From NCBI RefSeq assembly GCF_015706575.1, contig NW_024037074.1:14373334-14437333 (forward strand): a DNA stretch of 64,000 nucleotides. Direction: 5' to 3'. A model generated the notes under the pieces. That model did no database searches. It worked only from the letters and a program-made list of their open reading frames with translations, and was not told where the DNA came from. The translations under genes were made by a program, and so were the position numbers. The stretch comes from Patiria miniata (lineage: Eukaryota > Echinodermata > Asteroidea > Valvatida > Asterinidae). Below are positions 54,331 to 64,000 of the stretch, piece by piece; position 1 is the first letter of the stretch, and the number at the start of each line of letters is the position of its first letter.

Positions 54331-55952
54331 AGAAGTTTCTAGTCTTCACAGTGCCTTGCGTCAGTAGGAACAGCATCTGGGCACCCGTCTGATCACCCAA
54401 TTCCTATGATGATATCCTTAGTGTCTTTATGAAATGCAGTTGCATTGATAGCTGGACACAAGGATTGACAATGAGCATAAACAAAAACAAACATGACTCA
54501 AATACACAAATATGTTTGAATTGTACAAATATTCAATCAATCCATATTAAATCAAATTTTCAGGATTCTTGTGATTTCAGATTTCATTTAGTTTGCAAAT
54601 TAAACTACATTGTATTTCTACAATTTGAAGACTCATGTGGCCATTATAAATGTCACTTTTTAAGATATCCTTGCCTGGGGAGTTAAGATAACCAAAAAAA
54701 ATTGAATGATGCAAAACAGTAACAATACTTAGTTCTGCAATTTGTAATGAAACTGTTTAACAGTAACAAGTCATTCAGAAGGAGAATCTACAAAGTAAAT
54801 TGACAAGAGTAAGACTTGATACACATCTGATTTCGCCCATTTCGCTAAAAATACAAAGTTAAACCTAACAATTTGAAATTTTTCATAAAAATCCAACAAT
54901 TTGAAATTGTTCATAAACATCTGATTTTGCCCATTTTTGGCAAAAATACAAAGTTAACCCCTTACAATTTGAAATTGTTCATAAAAACCTGATTTTGCCC
55001 AATTTTGCTCAAAATGCATGGTTAAGCCCTTACAATCTGAAATGTTTCATAAAAATCAGATTTTGCCCAATTTTGCCACAAATGCAAGGTTAACCCCTTA
55101 CTATTAAAAATGTTTCATAAACGCCTGATTTTGCCCAATTTTGCTTTAAATGCAAGGTTAACCCCTTACAATTTGAGGTTTTTGATAACCATCTGACTTT
55201 GTCAAATTTCGGGATAAAAATTCAAGGTTAACCCCTTACAATTGTAACTTGTTCGTGAACATCTGATTTTGCCCAATTTTGCTACAAATTCAAGGTTAAC
55301 CCCTTACAATTTGAAATTTTTCATAAATATCTGATTTTGCCCAATTTCGCTAAAAATACAAACTTGCATTTTTAGCAAAATTTTGGCAAAATCAGGTTTA
55401 TATGAACAATTTCAGATTAGGGGTTAACTCTGCATTTTTGTTAAAAATTGGCAAAATCAGATGTTTATGAAAAATTTCAGATTGTAAGGGGTTAACTTTG
55501 TATTTTTAGCGAAATACAGTACCTGTATGGCATTCTTGAGGTTGGAGGTTCACATCCCATTATTTTTATTTAATTTCTTTTCAACGCTTAACCTTATCAT
55601 GTAACCAGCAAATATTTTGTAAATTCTGTAATTATGTTTACCATATGTTGCAGATAATTAAACCAATCAATCCAAACAAGCATTATATAAGATTTTTTTT
55701 AACTAAAAGAGCTGCTGTCTCTGTAAAGAAATTTCTAAAGGAAAACATTGTCTATTAGAAATATATTCTAATTGTTAAAGTAGCTGTCTTAGGTTAGCTC
55801 TTAAATAGATGGATCGATTGATTCTCAAGATGAATAATTCTTGTGCTTTGTTGCAGATATTCTTTTATTGCATAAGCTTGTCAATTTTAAAAAGGTTGAC
55901 TTTTTGGTTTGTATTTGCTTGAAGTGAATGTGTAGTAAATATCAAATATAAG
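54331..55952 (+). other. Gene B 3' UTR / downstream; end of duplicated unit
   Basis: Aligns in blocks with 11,006-12,270. It is interrupted by a second satellite array. Similarity ends at about 55,952, marking the right boundary of the tandem duplication. Confidence 0.65.
54826..55515. repeat. Second array of the same satellite, with an inversion
   Basis: About ten units of the 68-bp family. From about 55,363 to 55,515 the units are in the opposite orientation (GTAAGGGGTTAAC, GGCAAAATCAG), making a large inverted repeat at the array end. The left end cuts a SINE that is intact in gene A. Confidence 0.85.
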
Positions 55953-56011
55953 CTTATAGTAACGTTTGATGAACAACATTCTTTTCAAGTTTACATTAAT
56001 AACATTAATTC

Positions 56012-56017
56012 TTTATT
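56012..56017 (-). terminator. Poly(A) signal for the minus-strand ORF
   Basis: TTTATT on the plus strand, AATAAA on the minus, 126 bp after the stop of the ORF at 56,143-56,391. Confidence 0.4.
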
Positions 56018-56142
56018 CTCTCTGTATGAGACTAAATTGTATAAACTATAGATTAGAGATGAAATAGCTATACCTGTACTTTCATTCTTGTATTCGCATT
56101 TTAAATTTCAAATGCATGCTATTATACCGTTTCATCATGCTG

Positions 56143-56391
56143 TTATATTACTTTTTGTGGATCGAATAAAGTGAGCAATAAGTCGTCCATCATTTTTGCG
56201 TTGAGTGTTTTAATTTGATGTGTTTCTTGTGGATCTTCATCTAATGGAGCGATGTTCTTCAGTTGATTACTTAATTTTAGTATAATATTTGTTGCTTTTC
56301 TATGGGAAAAAAATGTACTTTGTAGTATCTGACGATTGATGTGGACACCAGCCTCGTGTTCCAAGTTAATCCTAGATGCCCGAAAATTCAT
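56143..56391 (-). CDS. Hypothetical small protein or exon, 82 residues
   Basis: ATG at 56,391; begins MNFRASRINLEHEAG and ends LLLTLFDPQKVI. Amphipathic and charged, with helix-prone stretches (HRKATNIILKLSNQL); no signal peptide or recognised motif. Reasons to take it seriously: natural composition, a minus-strand poly(A) signal 126 bp downstream, and a CpG-rich, CRE-containing segment immediately upstream that is shared with gene C. An acceptor-like CATCTAG inside the first codons means it could also be a last exon. I do not recognise the product. Confidence 0.4.
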   Translation of the reverse strand: MNFRASRINLEHEAGVHINRQILQSTFFSHRKATNIILKLSNQLKNIAPLDEDPQETHQIKTLNAKMMDDLLLTLFDPQKVI

Positions 56392-56399
56392 CCCTATGC

Positions 56400-56828
56400 G
56401 TCACAGTAATTTAGTATACATGTATGTGTAGCTGTATGGTCACAACCCACATTTTATGTTAGTGACGTCACATCTCGCGGAACAATAAAGACGCAATGAT
56501 TGGATCATAGATGTTATGAAAAGTATTGTGAAGTCATTGGCTGTCGTTGCGTGAAACGCGTACGTTGTGTCCGAGTACCAAAGTGAATACGTCACGCGCA
56601 CAAAATGCGTGTGAAAGATATTGGCGCGTGATTCAGCAACGCGCGCGTACTCCATTCGTTTGCACTACACTTTCTGGTTCTAAATGACGTCACACTTCGA
56701 TACTATACACAAATTTGAACATGTTTCATTTTGCTCTCCCAAATCTCGCCTGTTAAATTTGCAACTGGAAGCCAACGATTACCGCTTCAATTAATGATCT
56801 AGATCTACTACGGCTACAGCTGTTAAAA
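56400..56828. promoter_or_regulatory. Candidate bidirectional promoter with CRE and E2F motifs
   Basis: CpG-rich against an AT-rich background. Perfect CRE palindromes TGACGTCA at 56,463-56,470 and 56,685-56,692, and a third at 56,972-56,979 inside gene C intron 1. TTGGCGCG (56,621-56,628) fits an E2F site. ORFs diverge on either side. Confidence 0.5.
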
Positions 56829-56876
56829 ATGGCATTCATTGGAAAACCTGTAAGGCAACAAGCAGTGGGAGAAGCG
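56829..56876 (+). CDS. Gene C exon 1
   Basis: MAFIGKPVRQQAVGEA, ends in phase 0 at GTATGT. Confidence 0.72.
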
Positions 56877-58204
56877 GTATGTTTTCATTTGGTTTTTAAT
56901 TGTAGCTTTCGGTTATGGAGAAGGCCTAATAAGTTTCTCTCCTTTCGGACACGGGGCTATCTTCTTAACTGTGACGTCATCATCTTGTACTGTGACGTGG
57001 CCTGCGCCCCATGTTGGGCGCTTGCATTTCATTGTTACACTGTTTGTTTCAAACATAAACTTGGAAGAACAAACTTATGATTCAACTTTGTTTCGAATTG
57101 GGTGAGAAATCAGGCCCTGTGAATTTCAGACAGAGCATCGAAGTTTATTCCGAAAGAGATAATTTTCATTAATGACGATCACAGAAGACAGTATGAGGGT
57201 TGCTGAAGGTCCGGGATCTTCGACAAAAGGAGATAAAGTGGGTGCATTTCCAGCATTTCTACTTTTTCTAACTATTTTACCTCGCTCCTACTTTTCCTGC
57301 TTGTACTTTTTTTTTTAAATTCCTACTTTTCCTATTTCTTCCTACTGTTTGTTCCACAACTCCGAAAAATGAAATGTCATGGAATATGTTACTGTCATGT
57401 ACTATACAATGAACGGCGTGGGTGTAGGAGTTCTGCAACTGTACTTCCAAGAGCTTAGTTGAGGATGGAGTACAACAATATTTTAATTGTGTTGTGAGTA
57501 CAGAACGTGCCAAAATGAGGCTTAGGATACTGTGGACATGGGCGAGTACAACGTAAGCTACTCATATAGCCCGCAAAATAAGTCCTTTCTTGTGTCTCAT
57601 TGTTTAACAAAATTATTGTGAACCAACTTTTCTCCTTTTTTCATCTGGGTCTGCTTGAAAGCCTGATATCGTTTCGCTGTTTCGTTGATACATTCTTACG
57701 TGTCTTCAATAACTTTTCACAGGTTCACAGGCCTGTGGCTATATTAGACAGAAGTTTTCTCATAAAAGATTCTTACTTTAATTTCCTTAAAACACTTTCA
57801 CATGCCGCACCAACCAGGCGCGGTTCTACGGGGGGGGGGGGGGCTAAGGGGGGCTGTAGCCCCCCAAAAATTTTGTCTAACCCCCCAAAATAAATTCCAT
57901 AAAAAAAATTGCATTAGCAAAAAGAAGGATTGTGATGTACATGTGAACGGTCTCCCCTTAAAGAAGAAATAGCTGTGACAAGGGTGCATTAGTTAATATA
58001 GTGCAAGGGTGGATCCAGGAGGGGGGGGGGGCTAAGGGGGGCTGTAGCCCCCCAAAATTTTGTCTAACCCCCCAAAATAAATTCCATAAAAAAAATTGCA
58101 TTAGCAAAAAGAAGGATTGTGATGTACATGTGAACGGTCTCCCCTTAAAGAAGAAATAGCTGTGACAAGGGTGCATTAGTTAATATAGTGCAAGGGTGGA
58201 TCCA

Positions 58205-58237
<33 letters not shown>

Positions 58238-61200
58238 AAGGGGGCCATCGCCCCCCCCCCAAAAAAAACGAAACCAATTTTTAATTTTTTTTTATGTGAC
58301 ATCGCAATAAAGGCAGGCAATGAGTACACCACCATCTCTTCCTCAAAAACAATTGGTTAAAGTGGTCAGAAATTGCCACAGATCGCACCACAGAGCATCT
58401 AGAATCCAAAAATTGTTCAGGGCCCTTAAGCGGGCCCCGAACCCCACGCCGTAATTTTTTGGACCCACTTTTTTGGGGGACCAAAATTTTTTTTGGCCCC
58501 TGCTATAGTGTGAATGATTTTAGGATTTTATTGGCGCTCCCCGTTGAAAATATGAGCCCCCCCCCCCCCCCCCCACCACCACCACCACCACCTATTGGTT
58601 TTCGGAGGCCTAAGTGTCTGGAAAAAAATAACCGGTCAACATTTCAGCACGCCTCCCTGAAAAAAAATTCTGGATCCACCGTGCTAGCCCCCCCCCCCCC
58701 CCCCAAAAAAAAATATTGGTTCTAGAACCGCACCTGGCACCAACGGAATTACTAGTTTAATAATCAACACATTTCAATGCCAACGAAATCCATGGTTGCT
58801 GTTTACTTTGTAGGCGCAGTCGAAATTCAAGCAGGATCTTTCCCGCTTTGAGCAAAGTGTGAAAGGTAGGCTATAAATTCGTCACCTTGTAACTACCATG
58901 ATCCTCCTTACTTAGGCCCATACGAGGCCGGCATCAAGCTTAATGATCTGATACATGTACATAAAGGCATCATTGACGGCTGGATGCACACACAGCAGTT
59001 CTTGATAACGATCTGTTGGTGACTTGGAAGATCAGAGGAATAAAATTTCGCATTAAAAAATATGTTATGTCGATAAATATGGCATCACATTTTGATATGG
59101 TTTGTGCAGTATTCTTCCTGCCTTACATCTCATGCACATGCGAAGGTGCTGATCAGGTTTTGCCGCTCTACTTTCCTTAACATAAAAAAAACTACAGGAA
59201 AACACTCTCGAAGCTTGAATAACCTTTGAATTTTATACCGCGAATTTTCTTTCATATAAACGATTTATTCTGAAGAGATGCAAACCTGCCTGAAAGCGCT
59301 GAATGAAACAGTGGCTGAGCAGTACAGTGAATCTCTCCCACGAGCGAATGAATTCCAACGCGCTCTCCAGGTATAGTTCTTTAAAATTATAGTGCTTTAG
59401 AAATTATTAACCTATTTCTGTGACAACACACTATTGTACTATTGTTAAAAGTGTAGATTATTTGTACGAATGTACAGTTTACTGAAGATAATTTTAGGAA
59501 TCTACACTTTACTGTAGATTATTTTTAAGAATCTACAGTTTTTGTTGTGAATAACCTCTGCAAACAATTCCATGTATAAACGGGACTCAGGGGCCTACGA
59601 GATTTTTGAAAGTCACAGTCCACTTTAAAATAAAAAGAAATCGAAGTTTCATTGGAACTCAAAAATGTACGAATTCCGAAAGAGTTTAATCGAAAGAATT
59701 TGACATGTAGCCGATTTAAAAATGTTCTCTTTGGATTGTTTAATTTGCCGCGCTGAAATGTTTAAGTTAATTTACAGTGGCGATTATAAATTTTAACTTA
59801 AAATCCAGTGTAAAATATTCTATTGAATATATTTTCAATTCTCTTTATTATTTTTTAATCTTATTTTTATATTTAAAAAAAAAATATTATCTATTTTTAT
59901 GTTTAAAGTTTCAATGATTTTTTTAATCGTTTGTCTTTAAACTCGCATTATAAAAAAAAATCAATCAGTGGATATCCCTTGGTTAAAGTTTATGTTCACA
60001 TATTTAATTTCAGTTTTATCATTATTTCTCTGTCTATTTATTACTGGCTTGTGAAACAAAGACCATTAACGAAAGGACAATCCTGAAGAGAATGGACGAA
60101 TAACTAAAGAAATCAAATGGCACTTACCGAATCAATACTTCTCAGAATATATTCCGAAGTAATGTATTTTCCGAAGTAATGTATTTTCCAAACAAAGTTA
60201 TTTCCTCTGATGAGTGAGATGGTGATATTCCGATGTGTACTCCATAATAAATATCAAGGTACACAATGTGGTTCTCCATTGAATGGCAATGACATGTGGT
60301 TCCACAAATCAAGAGTTCTGTGCACATAATGAGTTGCTTGCCAAACGTCTTCTTGTGGTTGGTGTTAAAACTCCTCATAGCAGATAAAAGATAACGTCAA
60401 AAGCATGTAGTAGTTTCAGAATCCAGTATAATCCCGTAGCTGTAACATATACCATGTATACTATCCATTTGGCTTTGGGAGTAAGGAAGACAGTGTGTTT
60501 GCACTAAACACCAGTAATTGTGAATGTGTGTGTCACTAGGACAAATGCACTGTGCATGTGATGAATGGAACAGAACTGATGTGCACCCATTCGAAGGGTT
60601 AACAATAGGATCATGATGAAAGCACTAGGGCCAGGCAAAGTTGATTAAGGAGAATGGACGAGGAACTGTAGTTTCGTGCCAAGTGTGGACGAGGCGAAGC
60701 CGAGTCTATTCTGGCACGAATCTGCAGTTCCCTGTCTATTCTCCGACTTAATAATATGCAAATAAGGCCCCTGGTTTTCCACAATATCCACATTTGTGAA
60801 TAAGTGTAGATTCGTACAATTTAACTATTGGTCATCAGCCAGAATTCAGCCGGATTTGTTCAGGCTTCAAAGCATACTTGCCCGCAGGCTTCTGCACAAT
60901 CATCAGAATTCCTGATACAAGAACTAATAAACCGAAAATGTAGCTGTCTCTTTTCTTTTCAACTCTAAACAATAAATGATTCGTTTGCGTGTATTTCTGA
61001 CGAGAACTTCATCACTACGAGGTTTTCCTTGTGTTTTGCGTAGGATGAAAACACTCTGGTTGAAAACTTTATCAAGGATACAGACGATGTTCAGGATCAG
61101 TTACGTCAATACCTCCATGATTACGGTAATGGAGAGGCAGACTCTTCTGATGTATCAAGGTACGCAGAAATTTATAGACGCATCTAAAAAACTAAAACAA

Positions 61201-62496
61201 AAATAAAAGGCCGAAACATACGAGTTTGACATAATATCTATGGCAATGCACATTATCCAGTCCAAGGCGTTTCATTAGGGCTTTTTATTTTGGAAGAGAG
61301 GGGGAACATAGACATCTGGATAGCGTATGGCCTTTCCACCTTTTTTTTAAAGGTTCCCTTTTAGTAGCTTGAAGAGTTTTCCCCTTCATAATTTAGCTTT
61401 GTCGCGGCCAAACGAATCTTTATGCACATTTAGAAAATCTGGTAATCCTATAATTAAGAAATTCATGAGAAGCAAACCCACTGATTTCCCACGGACTCAA
61501 GATATTATGATACAAATTTGTTTCTATTGTAAGGGAATAATCCTGATTTTTTTTCTCTATTCAGCGCAAACAGATCGAGTGAATTCAACACTTCGGTACT
61601 GGGGGCAATGTTCAGGGGACAAAACGTATTTTTTTCGGAAAGTTTCAAGGTATGATTTTCTTACTTGTTCTTCACTTTTTAATAAAACCGTGTTTCTGTT
61701 GATGACACCGGAATAACACCGGAATAATCACGACCTAAAGCAAAACAACAGTTCAAAATAAATGCAGTATTCTTTCATGAACTCGGAGCAAAGATCAACC
61801 AGGTTTAATTTTGTCTCGGCCAAAAAAAGGTATCGCAGGTACTTATGGACATCGTATCGCAGACCAAACACACGCCCACCTCACGTGAGATCAAACTGAC
61901 TCGCGAACTGCAAGAAAAACTGGAAGTGAAGGAACCGGTACGAGGGCCGCCGGCTGCTAGTATGGCCGTGTCTCCCTTCGCTGCAGGGCTAGGGCACCGT
62001 GGACCTGGCTCATTGATCGGTGGCGCATACAGCAGCCAACCTCCTCGTAAGTGTTTGGCACAAATTAGGAAAAGTATTCTGGGATCGCTAAATCCAGCTA
62101 TTTAATAACAAAAAACAAACCAGATTAATAAAAGTCCATAACATCCAAACCGAATGGATATTGATATCAAGAAGGAAAACGTGACATTAATTACGAGGAG
62201 CTCCTTAATGAACATAAAAATCAGAAGTCTTCTGTGTAGCAATTTCAAAGCTTTGCTTAATGATGGTGCTCAAGAAATGTAAGGAAAAATGGTAGTTGAT
62301 CAGTATTCACAGTAAAAAGTTCCCCCTAACAGAACTTCTTTATCTGTCGTCTATTTTTCTCTAATTTTAAATCGATTACAAATCTGTGTCCGTTGTTCGT
62401 GCAGAATCCAAAGGCCCTTCGATCCAAGTCAAGCCAGCTTCTCGCTTCAGCACACCGCCCTCAACGGTCACTGGCAGTAAAAGAATCTACATCTAA
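56829..62496 (+). CDS. Gene C: unidentified 231-residue coiled-coil-like protein
   Basis: Seven exons: 56829-56876, 58814-58865, 59276-59370, 61044-61159, 61565-61649, 61839-62046, 62405-62496. Total 696 nt; every junction is GT-AG and in phase. The start AAAAATGG has a good context. Residues about 17-100 are rich in Glu, Gln, Lys and Leu with heptad-like spacing (FKQDLSRFEQSVKEM, DDVQDQLRQYLHDYG), suggesting a coiled coil. Residues about 145-165 (SREIKLTRELQEKL) are a second helix. The C-terminal 70 residues are Gly/Pro/Ser-rich and probably disordered. No signal peptide or membrane segment, so cytoplasmic or nuclear. I do not recognise the family. It is unrelated to the lectins upstream. 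Confidence 0.75.
56877..58813 (+). other. Gene C intron 1 with nested G-rich repeats
   Basis: The 5' part holds a CRE (56,972). The 3' part is the poly-G/poly-C composite at 57,813-58,742. No further exon found. Confidence 0.6.
57813..58742. mobile_element. Nested G/C-tract repeat composite
   Basis: Outer ends CCAGGCGCGGTTCTA and TTCTAGAACCGCACCTGG are imperfect inverse complements. Inside are two tandem copies (about 57,832-58,015 and 58,018-58,200) of a unit with GCTAAGGGGGGCTGTAGCCC and GGTGGATCCAGGAGGGG, then a fragment with TTAAGCGGGCCCCGAACCCC shared with about 4,985. Confidence 0.65.
58814..58865 (+). CDS. Gene C exon 2
   Basis: Phase 0 in, phase 1 out. AQSKFKQDLSRFEQSVK; start of the helical region. 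Confidence 0.72.
59276..59370 (+). CDS. Gene C exon 3
   Basis: Phase 1 in, phase 0 out. EMQTCLKALNETVAEQY, then LPRANEFQRALQ. Confidence 0.74.
59371..61043 (+). other. Gene C intron 3, no recognised content
   Basis: AT-rich; short repeats of GAATCTACAGTTTACTGTAGATT near 59,465-59,535 and of TCCGAAGTAATGTATTTTCC near 60,150-60,190. No gene seen. Confidence 0.5.
61044..61159 (+). CDS. Gene C exon 4
   Basis: Phase 0 in, phase 2 out. DENTLVENFIKDTDDVQDQL, then NGEADSSDVS; acidic helix followed by a Ser/Asp patch. Confidence 0.75.
61565..61649 (+). CDS. Gene C exon 5
   Basis: Phase 2 in, phase 0 out. ANRSSEFNTSVLGAMFRGQN, then VFFSESFK. Confidence 0.72.
61839..62046 (+). CDS. Gene C exon 6
   Basis: Phase 0 in, phase 1 out. 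VLMDIVSQTKHTPTSREIKL, TRELQEKLEVKEPVRGPP, then a Gly/Ala/Ser-rich tail ending SSQPP. Confidence 0.78.
62405..62496 (+). CDS. Gene C exon 7, stop
   Basis: Phase 1 in. SKGPSIQVKPASRFSTPPS, then GSKRIYI and TAA at 62,494. Basic end. Confidence 0.73.
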
Positions 62497-62787
62497 AACC
62501 TACATGTTTACTGACTTAATACCCCAACCCATATGTGCTTGCCCTAAAAATATTCGGTTGCCAATTCAACAACTGTTATTTTCGACAAGGATATGTATTT
62601 CTTTCTGCAAATGTAATGAATAGCGTACTTTTAAGCACTTTTCATGGGACAAAAAAATCGAAAGCAAGACAAATTGACCAAAGAAAAACCCAGAAACCGG
62701 GAGCAAAAATTGTGCTTGTATAATCCATGTCACATAAAAATTGTGATGGATACATTGAAGCTTCTTTATTCTGATTTTTGTATATCA

Positions 62788-62793
62788 AATAAA
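62788..62793 (+). terminator. Poly(A) signal of gene C
   Basis: AATAAA 292 bp after the stop codon, the first clear hexamer downstream; implies a 3' UTR of about 310 nt. Confidence 0.6.
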
Positions 62794-62819
62794 TTGAATA
62801 TTGTTAAATATTATTTTGC

Positions 62820-64000
62820 ACTACTTCAGGGTAGTTCTGTTTTATCTGTACAAATGAAATAGAGACTTCAAGTTAATGACAGATCTACACAAGTTTAACT
62901 GATACAGGAATTGACAGGATGCGTTTACCACAGACACTAAGGTATGCTTACATTTTAAATTTCCATTCAAATAAAAAAAAATCATCAGTACATTCAAAGT
63001 TTGCCTAAGAATTATGGGTGTTCGGGGAAGGAAATAAACAAGGAGAAGCAAAAGCAGACAAGTGTACTATCTCCTATTTCTGAGGATTATGATGTCATGA
63101 AAATGGTCTGTAGTGTCAGACGGGCTTTAGGATTACTTAATATTTTTTCTTGGTGATGTGGTCGGTTGCTTTGCTTTTAAGTATGCTCTGGTTACCATGG
63201 TTACCAGCCCAAGTGACATTTACACATAGACATTGGAGGCACTGAGCTTTTTTATTATTCAGGATTGTAAAAATGGGGGGGGGGGCTGGGAGGTGCAGAC
63301 ATCTGCTGGGGGTGGCATGTGCCCCTCCCCCCCCCCCTAATAATACGTCACTGCTGATTGTTTCTTAGAGCAATTTTGTTGTAATTTCATCTGCTTTGCA
63401 GCTCTCTCTCTCTCTCTCTCTTAAAAAAAAGGATGTTAATGGTTTTCAGGGAGAGATTAATAGGGAGAGATACAGATAATTCATATCCTTGGTTTTACTT
63501 AAGGGAAACAACCCACTATTTGACCACAAATCATCAAGGCTCTAGGACATTCTACATTACAGGTTGTCTACAGTAGAAGTTACATGCAATTCTACACAGT
63601 AATACACTTATTGTCCAGTTAAGTTTTGTCTCAGCTCTAGAAGTACAAGTCATAAAAAAATAGAACTGGTGCAAATTAAAAAAGAAAAGAGACTATCCAG
63701 GACAACCAAAAGTTCAGGGTTCCAGCTACCATAGCATAAATCAGTTCAAGTCAATCTATCAGCTGATTACAAGAATTTCAGAATCATACAGCAGTACCAT
63801 ACACAGCACACAAGAATAAAAAGAACAAGAAAAGTACTAGCAGAGGGGTAAAAAATAAAGGCACTTGTTTACATTAAGTGCATTATGGACAATCTACATC
63901 ACACAACTGATATTGCTTTACACATAAATACACAAGTTCAATAAACAAAAACACAGTTGCTTTATAACAGCCATGAAGTCAATATCGTGGCAGTACATTC
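62820..64000. other. Downstream sequence without supported genes
   Basis: Contains a G tract (about 63,273), a C tract (63,327) and a CT microsatellite (about 63,401-63,422). No ORF with domain features and no exon pattern. Confidence 0.5.

Noticed and set aside
40291..55515. CRISPR-like periodic arrays
   Set aside because: The whole unit repeats with no unique spacers, and the DNA is eukaryotic with introns. These are satellites.

Overview
The window is metazoan nuclear DNA: short exons with GT-AG introns, a secreted/membrane C-type lectin architecture, and very heavy loading with MITEs, foldback elements, minisatellites and poly-G/poly-C tracts. The AT-rich background, frequent TACATGTA-type strings and the multi-CTLD gene suggest a marine invertebrate deuterostome, most likely an echinoderm. 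This is inference from texture, not an identification.

Region 1 (1-12,270, + strand): the 3' part of a multi-domain C-type lectin receptor gene (gene A). It has nine exons that encode the end of one CTLD, two complete CTLDs, a Pro/Thr/Ser stalk and a C-terminal hydrophobic anchor. The 5' part lies before the window.

Region 2 (12,271-55,952): the second copy of a tandem duplication unit of about 43.7 kb. After a repeat-rich spacer (12,271-16,600) it carries a complete paralogue (gene B, 16,698-54,330). I reconstruct 24 exons that join in frame at every junction. They encode about 1,099 residues: a signal peptide split over a 21-nt microexon, seven CTLDs, a stalk and the same short anchor. Sugar-binding triads differ between the CTLDs (QPD, EPS, EPD, a degenerate one, QPD, EPN, EPT), so one extracellular array combines mannose-type and galactose-type motifs. 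Gene B introns hold a 2.3 kb minisatellite of 42-bp units, a 98-bp tandem array whose units are hairpins, a 3.5 kb satellite of about 68-bp units, a poly-G tract of about 114 bp, and many transposon remnants. Several of these are absent from the matching gene A introns, so they arose or were lost after the duplication.

Region 3 (55,953-64,000): single-copy sequence to the right of the duplication. A CpG-rich segment (56,400-56,828) with perfect CRE palindromes separates a small minus-strand ORF (56,391 down to 56,143) from a seven-exon plus-strand gene (gene C, 56,829-62,496). Gene C encodes a 231-residue, probably coiled-coil protein that I do not recognise. The last 1.2 kb has no gene I can support.

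Genes A and B are paralogous cell-surface lectins and probably recognise glycans, plausibly in immunity. Gene C and the minus ORF look unrelated to them and may share a divergent promoter.
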